From: Peptoniphilus harei
GTDB lineage: Bacteria; Bacillota; Clostridia; Tissierellales; Peptoniphilaceae
Direction of reading: 5' to 3'
DNA: 64,000 bases
NCBI RefSeq assembly: GCF_900454685.1
Contig: NZ_UATM01000032.1
Location: 806,001 to 870,000, forward strand
Shown: positions 8,307 to 18,962 of the stretch, in pieces
Position numbering within the stretch: the stretch's first letter is position 1
Layout of the letters: each line of letters begins with the position of its first letter
Made by a program: the position numbers and the translations under genes
The notes under the pieces: model-generated
The model's database searches: none
What the model was told of the DNA's origin: nothing
Seen by the model: only the letters and a program-made list of their open reading frames with translations

Positions 8307-9860
8307 ATGGAATATTTTTTACAGAGACTGCCAATTTTTTTAATAGATTTTGTAATTATATGTGTGGCACTTTATTATTCCCTAATTAGGAGTAATTTTC
8401 CCATTCACATGCTCCAGTTAGAGGGCTACGACAATGATGAATACAAGACATTTTTGAAGAATAACAAGGAAAAGATGAACAAACTAGTTTATAAGCTAGA
8501 CAAAAATCAAAAGACTCCTATAGTTTGGACTGATAGGGCAAAGAGACTTTTAAAGAAGCACAAGCTTGTAAACTATATTGCCTTTGTCCTTGTAGTTGTT
8601 TTTTCGCTGGGTTTTTTTGATGGATCAGGATCCTATGTTCTTTCAATTTTAGTGACAATAATCTTGTCATTTTTAATTTACTATTACCAATACAGGCTAC
8701 TTATTTTGACAAACAAGTGGGCAAAACCTACTGAAGATAAGATAAACATGGGCTTTTACAAGTCAGCTCAGGCAAAAATCAAAAAATTCAAGGAAGAAGA
8801 TGGCCTAAAGGTCCTTGGAATTACAGGGTCTTTTGGAAAGACTTCAGTTAAATTTATTTCAGATACAATTTTATCTGAAGGCCTAAGGGTAAAAAACACA
8901 CCATCATCCTTTAACACACCTATGGGACTTTCAAAGATCATCAACAATGAACTTGAAAGTGACAGGGAAGTTTTTATTGCAGAACTTGGTGCCAAGGTCC
9001 CTGGAGAAATCCACGAGGTTGCAGAACTTGTCCAACCAGATATTGGGATAATAACTGCTATTGGGCCAACTCACATGCACCTCTTTAAGACAATTGAAAA
9101 TATACAAAAGACAAAGTACGAGTTAATTGAAGACCTACCAGAAGATGGGATTGCAATTTTCAACTACGACAACGACTATGTCAAACCCCTTGCAGACAAG
9201 ACTAAGAAAAAGACTTATAGGTATGGAACTAAGGACTTTGACAAGCTAGATGTATATGCAGATGACATAAAAGTAAATGAAAGAGGATCAGAATTTGTCC
9301 TCCACATCAAGGGGGCAGGAGAAATTAAGTGCTCCACAAGACTTCTTGGAGTTCACAACATCTCCAACCTTCTTGCATCAGCGACTGCTGCCCACGTCTT
9401 GGGACTTAGTCTAGAAGAAATCCAAAGAGGAATCTCCAAGGTTGAGCCAGTGGAACACAGACTTTCACTTATTCCGTCATCAAATGACACCATAGTTATT
9501 GACGATGCCTTTAACTCAAACCCAGTGGGCTTTAGGGCTGCTCTCGATGTTTTGAGAGAATTTAAGGACCACAGGAAGATAATAATAACACCAGGCATGG
9601 TTGAGCTTGGAGATATGGAAGAAGAAGAAAATAGAAAAATAGGTCAAGTTATGGCAGATGTCCTTGATTTTGCAATTTTAGTTGGCAAAAAGAGAACTCT
9701 TCCAATCTATGAAGGCCTTAAGGATAAAAACTTTGATGAAGAAAAAATTTATAGGGTTTCTTCACTAGACGAGGCAACTCAGGTTCTCGCAAAGATTTCA
9801 ATGGCGGGAGATGTCGTTCTCTTTGAAAATGACCTTCCTGATAATTACAATGAGGAGTGA
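8307..9860 (+). CDS. murF: MurF-like Mur ligase with N-terminal membrane domain
   Basis: The protein has 517 residues. Residues 1-135 carry three hydrophobic segments (about 7-27, 91-110, 112-132), unusual for a cytoplasmic Mur ligase. From about 165 the Mur ligase core follows: P-loop GITGSFGKTS (about 170-179), the central ATPase block with GPTHMHLFKTIENI, and the C-terminal domain with EHRLSL and DDAFNSNP motifs. MurF adds D-Ala-D-Ala to UDP-MurNAc-tripeptide. The adjacent D-Ala-D-Ala ligase gene supports this substrate. It could instead be a specialised amide ligase; the membrane anchor would tether precursor synthesis to the membrane (inference). Confidence 0.82.
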   Translation: MEYFLQRLPIFLIDFVIICVALYYSLIRSNFPIHMLQLEGYDNDEYKTFLKNNKEKMNKLVYKLDKNQKTPIVWTDRAKRLLKKHKLVNYIAFVLVVVFSLGFFDGSGSYVLSILVTIILSFLIYYYQYRLLILTNKWAKPTEDKINMGFYKSAQAKIKKFKEEDGLKVLGITGSFGKTSVKFISDTILSEGLRVKNTPSSFNTPMGLSKIINNELESDREVFIAELGAKVPGEIHEVAELVQPDIGIITAIGPTHMHLFKTIENIQKTKYELIEDLPEDGIAIFNYDNDYVKPLADKTKKKTYRYGTKDFDKLDVYADDIKVNERGSEFVLHIKGAGEIKCSTRLLGVHNISNLLASATAAHVLGLSLEEIQRGISKVEPVEHRLSLIPSSNDTIVIDDAFNSNPVGFRAALDVLREFKDHRKIIITPGMVELGDMEEEENRKIGQVMADVLDFAILVGKKRTLPIYEGLKDKNFDEEKIYRVSSLDEATQVLAKISMAGDVVLFENDLPDNYNEE

Positions 9861-9864
9861 AAAA

Positions 9865-11037
9865 ATGGAAAATATAGGTGTAATCTTCGGAGGAAGATCC
9901 GTTGAACACGAAGTTTCTGTTATTACAGGAATGCAAATTATTGAAAATATGGATAAGTCCAAGTACAATCCTATTCCAATTTATATTACAAAAGATGGCA
10001 AGTTCTTGTCAGGAGAAAGTCTAAAGAACTTCAAGTCCTACAAGGACCAAGACTTCCACGATGGAGTAGAAGTCTTCTTCAAGCCAGAATATGGCAACAA
10101 AAACTTATACTATGTGAAGCACAATCCAAAGAAGTTATTTAAGGCAGAATACGATTCAGTAGAAGTTTACGAAAAAATTGATGGCATATTCTTTGCCCTC
10201 CACGGAACTTTTGGTGAAGATGGATGTACTCAAGGACTTTTTGAACTTATGGGCATGCCTTACACAGGCTGCGGAGTTATGTCTGCTGCTGTAGGTATGG
10301 ACAAGGTCATTATGAGGAAGGTCTTTGAATCAGAAGACATCCCAATGACTAGATATAAGTACTTCTTCAGAGAAGAACTTAAAAACCTAAAGGGAGTTAT
10401 AGAAAAGTGCAAGGACCTAAACTTCCCACTTTTTGTTAAGCCAGCTAACCTTGGCTCATCAATAGGGATTTCAAGAGTTGAAAATGCCCTTGACCTTTCA
10501 AAGGCTCTAGAAGTTGCAGCCCACTACGACAGAAAAATTATTGTTGAAGAAGCTGTTGTTAACCCAAGAGAAATTAACGTGGCAGTACTTGGTTATGAAG
10601 ATGATTTAAGAGTTTCTGCAGCAGAAGAACCTCTTGGTTTTAAGGACCTTTTAAAGTACGAAGATAAGTATGTTTCTGGTTCTAAGGGAGCTAAATCATC
10701 TCAAAAGCACCAAAACAAAAAACTTCCAGCAGAACTTAAGCCTGAGCTTGAAAAGGAAATTAAAGAACTTGCAAAAAAAGCCTTCTCAGCAATTGATGGT
10801 GCAGGTGTTGCAAGAATTGACTTCTTAGTTGACGGCGACAAGGCCTATGTAAATGAAATCAACACTCTTCCAGGTTCTATTGCCTTCTACCTCTACGAGG
10901 TTGAGGGACTTATGATCAAAGACCTAATCACAAGGCTAATTGAACTTGGCAAGAAAAGACACAGTGAGAGAGCTGCAAATAACTATTCCATTGATTCAAA
11001 TTTATTTAATATGACAAGTTATGGAGCAAAGATTTAA
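9865..11037 (+). CDS. ddl: D-alanine--D-alanine ligase
   Basis: A 390-residue ATP-grasp enzyme joining two D-Ala for peptidoglycan. The N-terminal motif IGVIFGGRSVEHEVSVITG, the HGTFGEDG loop, the ATP-grasp KPANLGSSIGIS and the C-terminal VNEINTLPGS metal-binding motif are all present. GAGGAG at 9852-9857 sets the ATG at 9865; the upstream in-frame extension to 9811 lies inside the MurF-like gene and is not used. It sits directly after the MurF-like ligase, whose substrate it makes. The stop overlaps the rnr start (TAATG). Confidence 0.95.
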   Translation: MENIGVIFGGRSVEHEVSVITGMQIIENMDKSKYNPIPIYITKDGKFLSGESLKNFKSYKDQDFHDGVEVFFKPEYGNKNLYYVKHNPKKLFKAEYDSVEVYEKIDGIFFALHGTFGEDGCTQGLFELMGMPYTGCGVMSAAVGMDKVIMRKVFESEDIPMTRYKYFFREELKNLKGVIEKCKDLNFPLFVKPANLGSSIGISRVENALDLSKALEVAAHYDRKIIVEEAVVNPREINVAVLGYEDDLRVSAAEEPLGFKDLLKYEDKYVSGSKGAKSSQKHQNKKLPAELKPELEKEIKELAKKAFSAIDGAGVARIDFLVDGDKAYVNEINTLPGSIAFYLYEVEGLMIKDLITRLIELGKKRHSERAANNYSIDSNLFNMTSYGAKI

Positions 11038-13139
11038 TGATTAAAGAAAAGATTTTAGAACTTATTGAAAAGTCAAAGCCAAGGACAAAAGATGAGCTTG
11101 CTAGGTTATTTAAAATTAAGAGTAAGGAGAAAAAAGAATTTAATAGGATTCTAGAGGAACTTGAAGACGAGGGCCTAATTTTCATGGACCACAGGAAGAA
11201 ATATAGACTTGTGGACAATGACAAATTCTTTTTTGGAAAACTTCAAACAAATGCCAAGGGTTTTGGATTTTTGATAAGCGAAAATCTTGACGAAGATATT
11301 TATATATCAAAAAACAACCTTAACTCAGCTTTAAATGGCGATGAGGTAATCGTAAGAAGATATAGGGAGTCCTCTGGTGACAAGCCAGAGGGCAAGGTCC
11401 TCTCTATTGTGAGGAGGGTAAACACAAAATTTGTTGGAGTCTTTCAAAACAAAAGGGACTTTGGCTTTGTAGTATCAGATGAGAGCAAGATGGCCATGGA
11501 TATTTATGTTCCAAAGAAGAAATTTAATGGGGCGAAGAACGGTCAAAAGGTTGTTGTAAAAATAGAAAAATGGCCAGAGGCCAATAAAAAACCTGAGGGA
11601 AGAATTGTAGAAGTCTTGGGATATCCAGATGATCCTGACGTCGATATTCTTTCTGTGGCTGCAGGCCTTGACCTTCCCATGGAATTTCCAAAGGCTGCCC
11701 TATCGGAAGCAAAGGCCCTTCCACAAAAAGTTAGAGAAGAGGACTTGAAGGGAAGAAGGGACATAAGAGACCTCACAACTTTTACAATTGATGGAGCCGA
11801 TTCCAAGGACTTTGATGACGCAATTTCTCTTGAAGTAGCAAAAAACGGCAACTACATTTTAGGAGTTCACATTGCCGATGTGTCCCACTATGTTGAAGAA
11901 TACTCTCCAATAGATGAAGAAGCCTTCAAGAGGGGAAACTCAGTCTATCTTTTAAACAAGGTTATACCAATGCTGCCCTTTGAACTTTCCAATGGAATTT
12001 GTTCCCTAAATGAAGGAGTAGATAGATTAACTCTTTCAGTCCTTGCAGAAATTGACAAGAAGGGCGAAGTAGTAAAATATGATATCCTTGAGTCTGTAAT
12101 TAATTCTAAGAGGAGACTTGTTTATGAAAATGTCTCTGACTACTTAGAAAAAAATATTTCCCATCCATCTCTTAAGGGACTTGAGAAGACCCTAGACAAG
12201 ATGTATGAACTTGCAAAAATTTTGGAAGACAAGAGAGAAAAGGGTGGCGCCATAGACTTTGATATACCGGAAGTTATTATTAGAGTTGACGAGGAAGGTT
12301 GGCCACAAAATATCCACAAGAGGGACAGGAGAACTGCCAACAAACTCATCGAGGACTTTATGCTTATGGCCAATGTCTGTGTGGCAAAAGAATATTATTT
12401 TAAGAAAATTCCATTCTTATACAGGATTCACGAGAGACCAAAGGATGAAAAGATTTCAGAACTCAACTCCTACTTGCGACCTCTTGGCTACATGATTAAC
12501 TTTGATGAAAAAGTTGAACCAAGAGATGTGCAAAAGCTCCTTGAAAAGGTAAAGGGAAGCAAGGAAGAGATGTTTGTCTCAACTATGACCCTAAGGTCCA
12601 TGGCAAAGGCAAGGTATTCTGAAGTAAATGACATTCACTTTGGCTTGGCCTTTGACCACTACTCCCACTTCACTTCTCCAATAAGAAGATATGCTGACCT
12701 CACAATCCACAGGATTATAAAAAAGAAAATTGAGGGAAAACTATCCAAGGGCGACATAACAAACTTAAAAGCAATCTTGCCAGACATAGCAGAGCAAGTT
12801 TCTAAGACAGAAAAAGTTGCCCAAGAAGCAGAAAGACAAGTTGAAGACATTAAGATGGCTGAATACATGTCTGAGCGAATTGGAGAAGTCTACAAGGGTA
12901 GGATTTCTTCTATCACAAACTTTGGAATGTTTGTGGAATTAGATAACCTTATAGAAGGGCTTGTGGGCTACAGGACCATGGACGGCTACTACGAATTTGA
13001 CCAAGACAACTACAGGGCCATTGACTACAGGACGAAAAAAGAATTTCACATTGGCGACAATGTGACAATAAAAGTTGTAAATGTTGACCTCAACATGGGC
13101 AACATTGATTTTAAAATGGTAGGTGATGAAGATGAGTAA
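11037..13139 (+). CDS. rnr: Ribonuclease R
   Basis: This 700-residue RNase II/R-family 3'-to-5' exoribonuclease has a winged-helix start (about 1-60), two cold-shock domains (about 60-215), the RNB catalytic core beginning [13 protein letters not shown] (about 249) with its metal-binding Asp residues, the [12 protein letters not shown] motif (about 540) and an S1 domain (about 615-695). It degrades structured RNA and takes part in trans-translation. It overlaps smpB, a frequently seen pairing for stalled-ribosome rescue. Confidence 0.95.
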   Translation: MIKEKILELIEKSKPRTKDELARLFKIKSKEKKEFNRILEELEDEGLIFMDHRKKYRLVDNDKFFFGKLQTNAKGFGFLISENLDEDIYISKNNLNSALNGDEVIVRRYRESSGDKPEGKVLSIVRRVNTKFVGVFQNKRDFGFVVSDESKMAMDIYVPKKKFNGAKNGQKVVVKIEKWPEANKKPEGRIVEVLGYPDDPDVDILSVAAGLDLPMEFPKAALSEAKALPQKVREEDLKGRRDIRDLTTFTIDGADSKDFDDAISLEVAKNGNYILGVHIADVSHYVEEYSPIDEEAFKRGNSVYLLNKVIPMLPFELSNGICSLNEGVDRLTLSVLAEIDKKGEVVKYDILESVINSKRRLVYENVSDYLEKNISHPSLKGLEKTLDKMYELAKILEDKREKGGAIDFDIPEVIIRVDEEGWPQNIHKRDRRTANKLIEDFMLMANVCVAKEYYFKKIPFLYRIHERPKDEKISELNSYLRPLGYMINFDEKVEPRDVQKLLEKVKGSKEEMFVSTMTLRSMAKARYSEVNDIHFGLAFDHYSHFTSPIRRYADLTIHRIIKKKIEGKLSKGDITNLKAILPDIAEQVSKTEKVAQEAERQVEDIKMAEYMSERIGEVYKGRISSITNFGMFVELDNLIEGLVGYRTMDGYYEFDQDNYRAIDYRTKKEFHIGDNVTIKVVNVDLNMGNIDFKMVGDEDE

Positions 13140-13587
13140 GGAAAAAAACGATGCAATAGCAAACAACAAAAAAGCCAGCCATCTTTATTTTATAGAGGAC
13201 ACTTATGAAGCAGGGATTGAACTTGTTGGGACTGAGGTCAAGTCCATAAGGGCAGGCCATGTCAACATCAAGGATGCCTACTGTGACATCAACAAGGGAG
13301 AAATTTTTGTATCAGGTATGCACATTTCACCCTACGAGCAGGGAAATATTTACAATGTGGATCCCATGAGGAAGAGAAAACTTTTGATGCACAAAAATGA
13401 AATCCTAAGACTTGAAAAAGTTAAGACTCAGGATGGTTACACAATCATCCCCCTGAAAGTTTATCTCAAGAGGGGCAAGGTCAAGGTCCTAATTGCCAAG
13501 GCCAAGGGTAAGAAGCTTTGGGACAAGAGAGAGACAATGAAGAAAAGAGAAGTTGATAAGAAACTAAGACAAGCACTCAAATATTGA
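13132..13587 (+). CDS. smpB: SsrA-binding protein SmpB
   Basis: A 151-residue OB-fold protein that brings tmRNA to stalled ribosomes. Diagnostic blocks: [25 protein letters not shown] and the basic C-terminal tail [18 protein letters not shown] upstream favours the ATG at 13132, overlapping the rnr end by 8 nt. The stop codon lies inside the right arm of the terminator hairpin. No tmRNA gene is visible just downstream. Confidence 0.95.
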   Translation: MSKEKNDAIANNKKASHLYFIEDTYEAGIELVGTEVKSIRAGHVNIKDAYCDINKGEIFVSGMHISPYEQGNIYNVDPMRKRKLLMHKNEILRLEKVKTQDGYTIIPLKVYLKRGKVKVLIAKAKGKKLWDKRETMKKREVDKKLRQALKY

Positions 13588-13600
13588 GTGCTTGTTTTTT
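13570..13600 (+). terminator. Terminator overlapping the smpB stop codon
   Basis: CAAGCACTCAA (13570-13580) and TTGAGTGCTTG (13584-13594) form a perfect 11-bp stem with a 3-nt loop, followed by TTTTTT. The TGA stop is within the right arm. Confidence 0.92.
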
Positions 13601-13608
13601 GTGAAAAT

Positions 13609-13983
13609 TTATTTTGATTTTAATTTTTTGTTTTCTTTATAATATTGAAAACATTCAAAGATGATAAATATACATGGAATTATAAAAAATAAATAATTGT
13701 CATTTTGAGAATAAGCGATATCACCTGATGCACCTATTGCATCTATGACATTAAATGAAATTAAAATGAGATAAAAATTATGTCCTATTATAGACTTTTT
13801 TATTAAAAATATTCCCAGTATGTTAAATGTAAGTAAGCTTATGAAATAATTAAGAGTATGATTTTTTCCGTCAAATACATTAAAAGCTATGTGACTTCTG
13901 CTTGCATAAGATACTTTATAAAGTAGATAGATTATTAAATAAATAGCTATATATTTTAAAATTTTTTTGCTTTTGTCATTCAT
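13609..13983 (-). CDS. Small hydrophobic membrane protein, unknown
   Basis: A 124-residue protein with about four predicted membrane segments and a basic C-terminus (KENKKLKSK). AAAGGTGAT precedes the ATG, so it is probably a real gene. It is more AT-rich than its neighbours and stands alone between the smpB operon and the ABC transporter. I recognise no family. Confidence 0.55.
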   Translation of the reverse strand: MNDKSKKILKYIAIYLIIYLLYKVSYASRSHIAFNVFDGKNHTLNYFISLLTFNILGIFLIKKSIIGHNFYLILISFNVIDAIGASGDIAYSQNDNYLFFIIPCIFIIFECFQYYKENKKLKSK

Positions 13984-14155
13984 TCTAAATCACCTTTATC
14001 TTTAAAATACATATAATAATTTTTACTTATAATATAAGCATACAAAATAAAATAATCTCTTACAACAAAAGATTTGCTTTTTAATTAATAAACAAAAAAT
14101 TATAAAAGCTAAAAACATTTAAATCAGACTTAATGATTAAAAAAAATATATTTTT

Positions 14156-14164
14156 TGATATAAT
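14156..14164 (+). promoter_or_regulatory. Extended -10 promoter of the ABC transporter operon
   Basis: TGATATAAT lies 17 bp before the ATG at 14181; AGGTGAT follows immediately. The leader would be only a few nucleotides. Confidence 0.55.
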
Positions 14165-14180
14165 AAGCCCAGGTGATATT

Positions 14181-14882
14181 ATGGCTTTTATCGAAGTTAA
14201 GGACCTTTCAAAAGTTTACAGGATTGGCGAAAGGTCTGTCATGGCAAATGATAAATTAAATTTTGAAATAGAAAAAAATGAGTTTGCAATAATTCTAGGT
14301 GCATCAGGTGCCGGCAAGTCAACTTTTCTAAATATCTTAGGAGGTCTCGACACGGCATCATCTGGTGACCTCTTAGTTGATGGGAAAAATATTGCGAAAT
14401 ATAGGGAAAGAGAACTGACAACTTACAGACGTTACGACATGGGCTTCGTCTTTCAATTTTATAATTTGATTCCCAACCTGACAGCTCTTGAAAATGTTGA
14501 GCTTGCAAGTCAAATTGTAAAAAATGCCAAGGACCCAGTTGAAGTTTTAAAATCTGTTGGTCTGGGAGATAGGATGGACAACTTCCCGTCACAATTATCT
14601 GGTGGAGAGCAACAAAGGGTATCAATAGCCCGTGCAATTGCGAAAAATCCAAAGCTCCTCTTATGTGATGAGCCAACAGGTGCCCTTGACTATAAGACAG
14701 GCAAGCAAATTTTAAAGCTCTTGCAGGACCTTACTAGGACAACGGACACAACTGTGGTCCTAATAACTCACAACTCTGCAATTAAAAATTCTGCAGACAG
14801 GCTAATTGAAATTTCTGACGCCAAGGTCAAGGATGTTTTTATCAACGACGACCCAAGGGACATAATGGATATAGAATGGTAG
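14181..14882 (+). CDS. ABC transporter ATP-binding protein (MacB/LolD-like)
   Basis: A 233-residue nucleotide-binding subunit: Walker [10 protein letters not shown] (about 39-47), Q-loop [11 protein letters not shown], signature LSGGEQQR (about 138), Walker [13 protein letters not shown] and the switch His in LITHNSA. The sequence places it with the MacB/LolD/FtsE group that works with FtsX-type permeases. An AGGTGAT SD fixes the ATG at 14181; the longer upstream frame contains the promoter itself. Partner: the permease 7 nt downstream. Confidence 0.9.
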   Translation: MAFIEVKDLSKVYRIGERSVMANDKLNFEIEKNEFAIILGASGAGKSTFLNILGGLDTASSGDLLVDGKNIAKYRERELTTYRRYDMGFVFQFYNLIPNLTALENVELASQIVKNAKDPVEVLKSVGLGDRMDNFPSQLSGGEQQRVSIARAIAKNPKLLLCDEPTGALDYKTGKQILKLLQDLTRTTDTTVVLITHNSAIKNSADRLIEISDAKVKDVFINDDPRDIMDIEW

Positions 14883-14889
14883 GTGGAGG

Positions 14890-17800
14890 GTGAAAGCTCG
14901 CGACAAGGATAATCTCAGGGAGATAAAAAATTCTCTACCGAGATTTATTTCAATAATGATAATTGTCTTCCTCGGAGTCTTTGTCTTGATTGGACTTATT
15001 TCCACAGGCAAGGTTATGAGGAATACAATTGATGATAAAATTGAAAAATTAAATCAAGAGGACCTAAAGGTTTCCGTTCCCATTGGACTTGAAGCTAAGG
15101 ACCGACAAATTATCGAGGACCAAGAGGATATCAAGGAGCTGGAGTATGGTTATGACAAGGATGTCTTTCTTGAAGGAGATCCAACTGTTATAAAAGTTTT
15201 AAACATGCCCTATGAAATTTCCAAACCAGAAATAATTGAGGGAAGAGAACTTGAAGGACCTGATGAAATTATTTTGGATTCCAGAATGAAACAAACTGGG
15301 AGTAAAATTGGGGACACAATAAGCTTTAAGGAAGATAACGACGATGATGAGGACAATGATCTAAAGAGACTTTCTTTTAAGGTTGTTGGATTTGCAAATT
15401 CTTTGGACTTTCTCCAAGAGAACAATGCAACTTATTCAGAAAGAGGATACGGGCAAATTTCTTATTTTGCCTTCATTGACGATGGAAATTTTTCTGGTGA
15501 CCCTACTCTTGCCAAGATAAAATTTTTGGGGACTGAAGGCTTAAAAACCTCTGACAAGGACTATATTGACTACATGGATAAGAAGAAAAGGGCTCTTAAA
15601 ATTGACTTGAAGTCTAGACCCAAGGAAAGACTTGACTCAATCCAGGGAGAAATCTCAGATAGAATCACTGACGCAGAGGACAAGATCACCGATGCAGAAA
15701 CTAAGTTATCTGATGCTAAGGACAAGCTAGTCAAGGGGCGAGAAGACCTAAACAAGGGGAAGTCCGACTACAAGGAAGGCCTTGACAAGTACAATGAAGA
15801 AAAGAACAAGGCGGAGTCGGAAATTTCTAAAAATAGGGACAAGCTTTACAAGGCATCTGTGGAAATAGATGATGGTGAGAGAAAGTTAATTGATGGTTAC
15901 GAAAAATTATCTGATGGCAAGAAGAAACTTGATGATGCCAAGTCTGAATTAAATTCTGGAAGAAAGAAGCTGACAGAGGGCAAGGAAAAGTACCAAAAAG
16001 GTCTTGGAGAAGTGGAAGCTTCAGAAAAAGCCCTAAGACAGGGAGAAGACCAGCTAGCTGAGGGAAGGAAAAAGCTTGATGATGGCTGGGACAAGATCGA
16101 AGAATCTAGAAAAAAACTTGCCGACGGAATGAAAAAGTATGAAGAAGGAGAAAGAGAATACCAGTCTGGTATGGCTCAACTTGAAGCTGGCAAAAATAAA
16201 TTAGTTTCCAAAATGGGGGCTTCATCTTATGAAGATGCTGTGGAAAAAATCTACGCCCTAGACAAGGCCTTGGAAGCTGGAGAAGATCTTGTAAAAAAAC
16301 TTCCGACTATTGAAGATGAAATTGCAAAAACTTCCTCACAAATAAAGCAAGTTGATAGTGGCCTTTCACAAATTGATGGACAAATTTCTTCCTTGAAAAA
16401 CTCCTTAAATAATCCTGACCTGTCTGATGAAGATAGACAAAATATAGAGGGACAAATTGCAGGACTTGAAGGAAAAAAATCTGAACTTGAAAAGAACAAG
16501 GCTGCCTTAAATAAAAAATTAGACTTCCTAAAGACATCAAAGGAAGAAATTGACAAGGCAGTGGAAGAAATAAATAAGGAAGTCCCTGGTGGAATCACAG
16601 GCAACTTGTCTGACTTAAAGGCAAAATTAAAGGAAGGCAAGGCTGGTATTGCTACTATCCAAGAAAATGAAAAGAAACTTGCAGGAGCCAGGGCTACTCT
16701 TGATGCCAGCAAGAAGCAAATAGAAGAGGGAAATAGGCAACTTGAAGAGGGGATTGCAGAGACAGAAAAGGGAGAGATGGAATATGCCAAGAGCAAGGAT
16801 GAAATCGAGAAAAACAAGAGAAAACTTCAAGATGCAAGAGAAGAATTAGAAAAAGCAAAAAATAAAATAAGTGAATCCGAAGAAAAATTAAATAAGGGAA
16901 CTGCTGACTATGAGTCTGGAAAAAAAGAATACGAGGAAAAGTATGATGACTATGTGGAAGGCAGGGAAAAACTTTCAAGAGCCAAAGAAAAATACTTGTC
17001 TGGAAGAGATGAACTGGACAGGGGCCAAGACAGACTTGATGAAGAATTAAAAACTGGTAAAGACCAGTTAAATGATGCCAAGTCAAAACTCTACAAGGCA
17101 GAAAAAGATTTGAAAAAGGGAGAAGATGAATACCAAGACAAGTCTCAAGAGGCTGAAGAAAAAATTTCTGATGCAAGAGAGAAAATTGCAGATGGAAGAA
17201 GATATCTAAGTTTAATCAAACAGCCTCGCTATACAATTACACCAAGGCACTTGTCGCAAGACATCAACACCTATCTTGACTACGCAAAGAGAGTTGACGG
17301 CCTTTCCTTTATCTTCCCAATATTTTTCTTTGCCATTGCCCTTCTAGTTTGTTTCACTACAATGACTAGGATGGTCGACGAAAACAGGCTTGTCATTGGA
17401 GCCTACAAGGCTTTGGGTTATACCAAGAAAGAAATTGGAAGGAAGTTCTTCCTCTATGGATCACTTGCCTCCTTAATTGGTGGGACCTTGGGAGCAATTT
17501 CTGGTTCCTACATCTTGACCTATATAATTGGAAACGCCTACTCAACAAAGACAATTTTTGAAAATAAACTATTAATAAATATCTTTCCACTAAGAGTTAT
17601 TTTCGCTATTGTCATTGGATTTTTATTCACAAGCGTAGCTGCCATGATAAGTGTCAATAAAAATCTAGATGAAAAGACAGCCAACCTCTTAAGAGCAAAG
17701 GCACCATCTAAGGGAAACAGGATCCTTTTGGAAAAAATTCCCCTTATTTGGAGTAGGATGAGCTTTTTAGCAAAGGTAACAGCGAGAAACCTGTTCTTGT

Positions 17801-18891
17801 CTAAAAAGAGGATGTTCATGACAGTGGTGGGAGTAATGGGTTGTGCAGCCCTCTTAGTACTTGGATTTGGTATATCTGAATCAGTAAAGGACGTTGAGAC
17901 CCTACAATTTAAAAATATTTTGAAGTACGACCTGTCAATACTTTATGACAAAGACCTAGATGAAGACTCTTACGAAGAATACAAGAAGTCCTTGGCAGAG
18001 AAAAACTTGGACTACACAGAGTCCTATCAAGAATTATTTACAGTTGATTACAAAGAAATTGACCAGTCAGTAAATGTTATAGTCCCAAGGGACAAGGAAG
18101 ATTTCAAAAACTACGTGGCTCTCTTTGACAAGGACACAAGAGAAGAATTAGAGCTTCCAAAAAAGGGAGTTATAATCACAGAAAAACTATCCAAACTTAA
18201 AAAGTTAAAAGTTGGCGACCCACTAGAAATTAGAGACGTCTATGGAAATGAATTCGAAGTAGAAGTCGCCGGCATCAGTGAATTTTATCTTGGACACAAT
18301 GTATACATGGACAGGGACTACTTTGAAAAAGTAACAGGATCAGAATTCAAGTCCAACACAGACCTAATAAAAGTTCCTAAAGGCTTTGACAAGGATGACT
18401 TTATAAAGTCAACAATAGAAAAGAAGTCAGTCTTTAATATAGGAAATGTTGGTGACATGAAGGATGTATTGAATCAATTCCTGTTTTCAATAACTAAGGT
18501 TGAGATAATTATCCTAATAGTGACAACAATTTTGGAAGTCGTAGTCCTTTACAACCTTACAAACATAAACATCGAAGAGAGAATAAGAGAAGTCTCAACA
18601 ATAAAAGTTCTAGGCTTTTATCCAAGAGAGACAACATCATACATTTACAAGGAAACCTATATCTTGGCAATAATTGGAATCATAATTGGACTGGGCGTTG
18701 GAAAAATCCTCCATTACTCTGTCCTACAAATAGTAGTTCCCTTTATGGCCATGCTGCCAGAAGACTTGAGCCCAAGACCCTTTATCTTGGCAGGAATAAT
18801 AACAGCCCTTGTAAATACATTTATAATGATAATCTTCCACTATAAGATAAAGAAGATAAAGGCCATAGATGCCTTGAAGTCAAATGAATAA
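14890..18891 (+). CDS. FtsX-like ABC permease with giant coiled-coil ectodomain
   Basis: This permease has 1333 residues and a GTG start behind GGTGGAGG. One membrane helix at about 16-40 is followed by a MacB-like periplasmic-type region. Residues of about 250-770 are a low-complexity helical coil built from KLxDAxxxLxxGxxxYxxG-like units, as in YhgE/Pip proteins. Two FtsX domains follow, with membrane segments near 803-825, 856-880, 893-920, 974-996, 1198-1222, 1256-1277 and 1297-1320. With the preceding ATPase it likely forms a mechanotransmission-type complex acting on envelope or exported substrates. The coil could span much of the cell wall (inference). Confidence 0.85.
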   Translation: MKARDKDNLREIKNSLPRFISIMIIVFLGVFVLIGLISTGKVMRNTIDDKIEKLNQEDLKVSVPIGLEAKDRQIIEDQEDIKELEYGYDKDVFLEGDPTVIKVLNMPYEISKPEIIEGRELEGPDEIILDSRMKQTGSKIGDTISFKEDNDDDEDNDLKRLSFKVVGFANSLDFLQENNATYSERGYGQISYFAFIDDGNFSGDPTLAKIKFLGTEGLKTSDKDYIDYMDKKKRALKIDLKSRPKERLDSIQGEISDRITDAEDKITDAETKLSDAKDKLVKGREDLNKGKSDYKEGLDKYNEEKNKAESEISKNRDKLYKASVEIDDGERKLIDGYEKLSDGKKKLDDAKSELNSGRKKLTEGKEKYQKGLGEVEASEKALRQGEDQLAEGRKKLDDGWDKIEESRKKLADGMKKYEEGEREYQSGMAQLEAGKNKLVSKMGASSYEDAVEKIYALDKALEAGEDLVKKLPTIEDEIAKTSSQIKQVDSGLSQIDGQISSLKNSLNNPDLSDEDRQNIEGQIAGLEGKKSELEKNKAALNKKLDFLKTSKEEIDKAVEEINKEVPGGITGNLSDLKAKLKEGKAGIATIQENEKKLAGARATLDASKKQIEEGNRQLEEGIAETEKGEMEYAKSKDEIEKNKRKLQDAREELEKAKNKISESEEKLNKGTADYESGKKEYEEKYDDYVEGREKLSRAKEKYLSGRDELDRGQDRLDEELKTGKDQLNDAKSKLYKAEKDLKKGEDEYQDKSQEAEEKISDAREKIADGRRYLSLIKQPRYTITPRHLSQDINTYLDYAKRVDGLSFIFPIFFFAIALLVCFTTMTRMVDENRLVIGAYKALGYTKKEIGRKFFLYGSLASLIGGTLGAISGSYILTYIIGNAYSTKTIFENKLLINIFPLRVIFAIVIGFLFTSVAAMISVNKNLDEKTANLLRAKAPSKGNRILLEKIPLIWSRMSFLAKVTARNLFLSKKRMFMTVVGVMGCAALLVLGFGISESVKDVETLQFKNILKYDLSILYDKDLDEDSYEEYKKSLAEKNLDYTESYQELFTVDYKEIDQSVNVIVPRDKEDFKNYVALFDKDTREELELPKKGVIITEKLSKLKKLKVGDPLEIRDVYGNEFEVEVAGISEFYLGHNVYMDRDYFEKVTGSEFKSNTDLIKVPKGFDKDDFIKSTIEKKSVFNIGNVGDMKDVLNQFLFSITKVEIIILIVTTILEVVVLYNLTNINIEERIREVSTIKVLGFYPRETTSYIYKETYILAIIGIIIGLGVGKILHYSVLQIVVPFMAMLPEDLSPRPFILAGIITALVNTFIMIIFHYKIKKIKAIDALKSNE

Positions 18892-18930
18892 GATGAGACA
18901 TAGGATTTGAAAAAAAATATTGAAAAATAA

Positions 18931-18962
18931 AAAGCAAGTGTTAAAGACCACTTGCTTTTTTA
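18931..18962 (+). terminator. Intrinsic terminator after the permease
   Basis: AAAGCAAGTG pairs perfectly with CACTTGCTTT, followed by further T. Confidence 0.9.

Noticed and set aside
13588..13700. Possible tmRNA gene directly after smpB
   Set aside because: Only a terminator and then the 3' end of a minus-strand membrane protein are found; no tRNA-like ends or tag sequence.
15210..17819. Several antisense open frames inside the FtsX-type permease gene
   Set aside because: Ser/Phe/Leu-rich composition is the mirror of the Lys/Glu/Asp-rich coiled coil on the plus strand.
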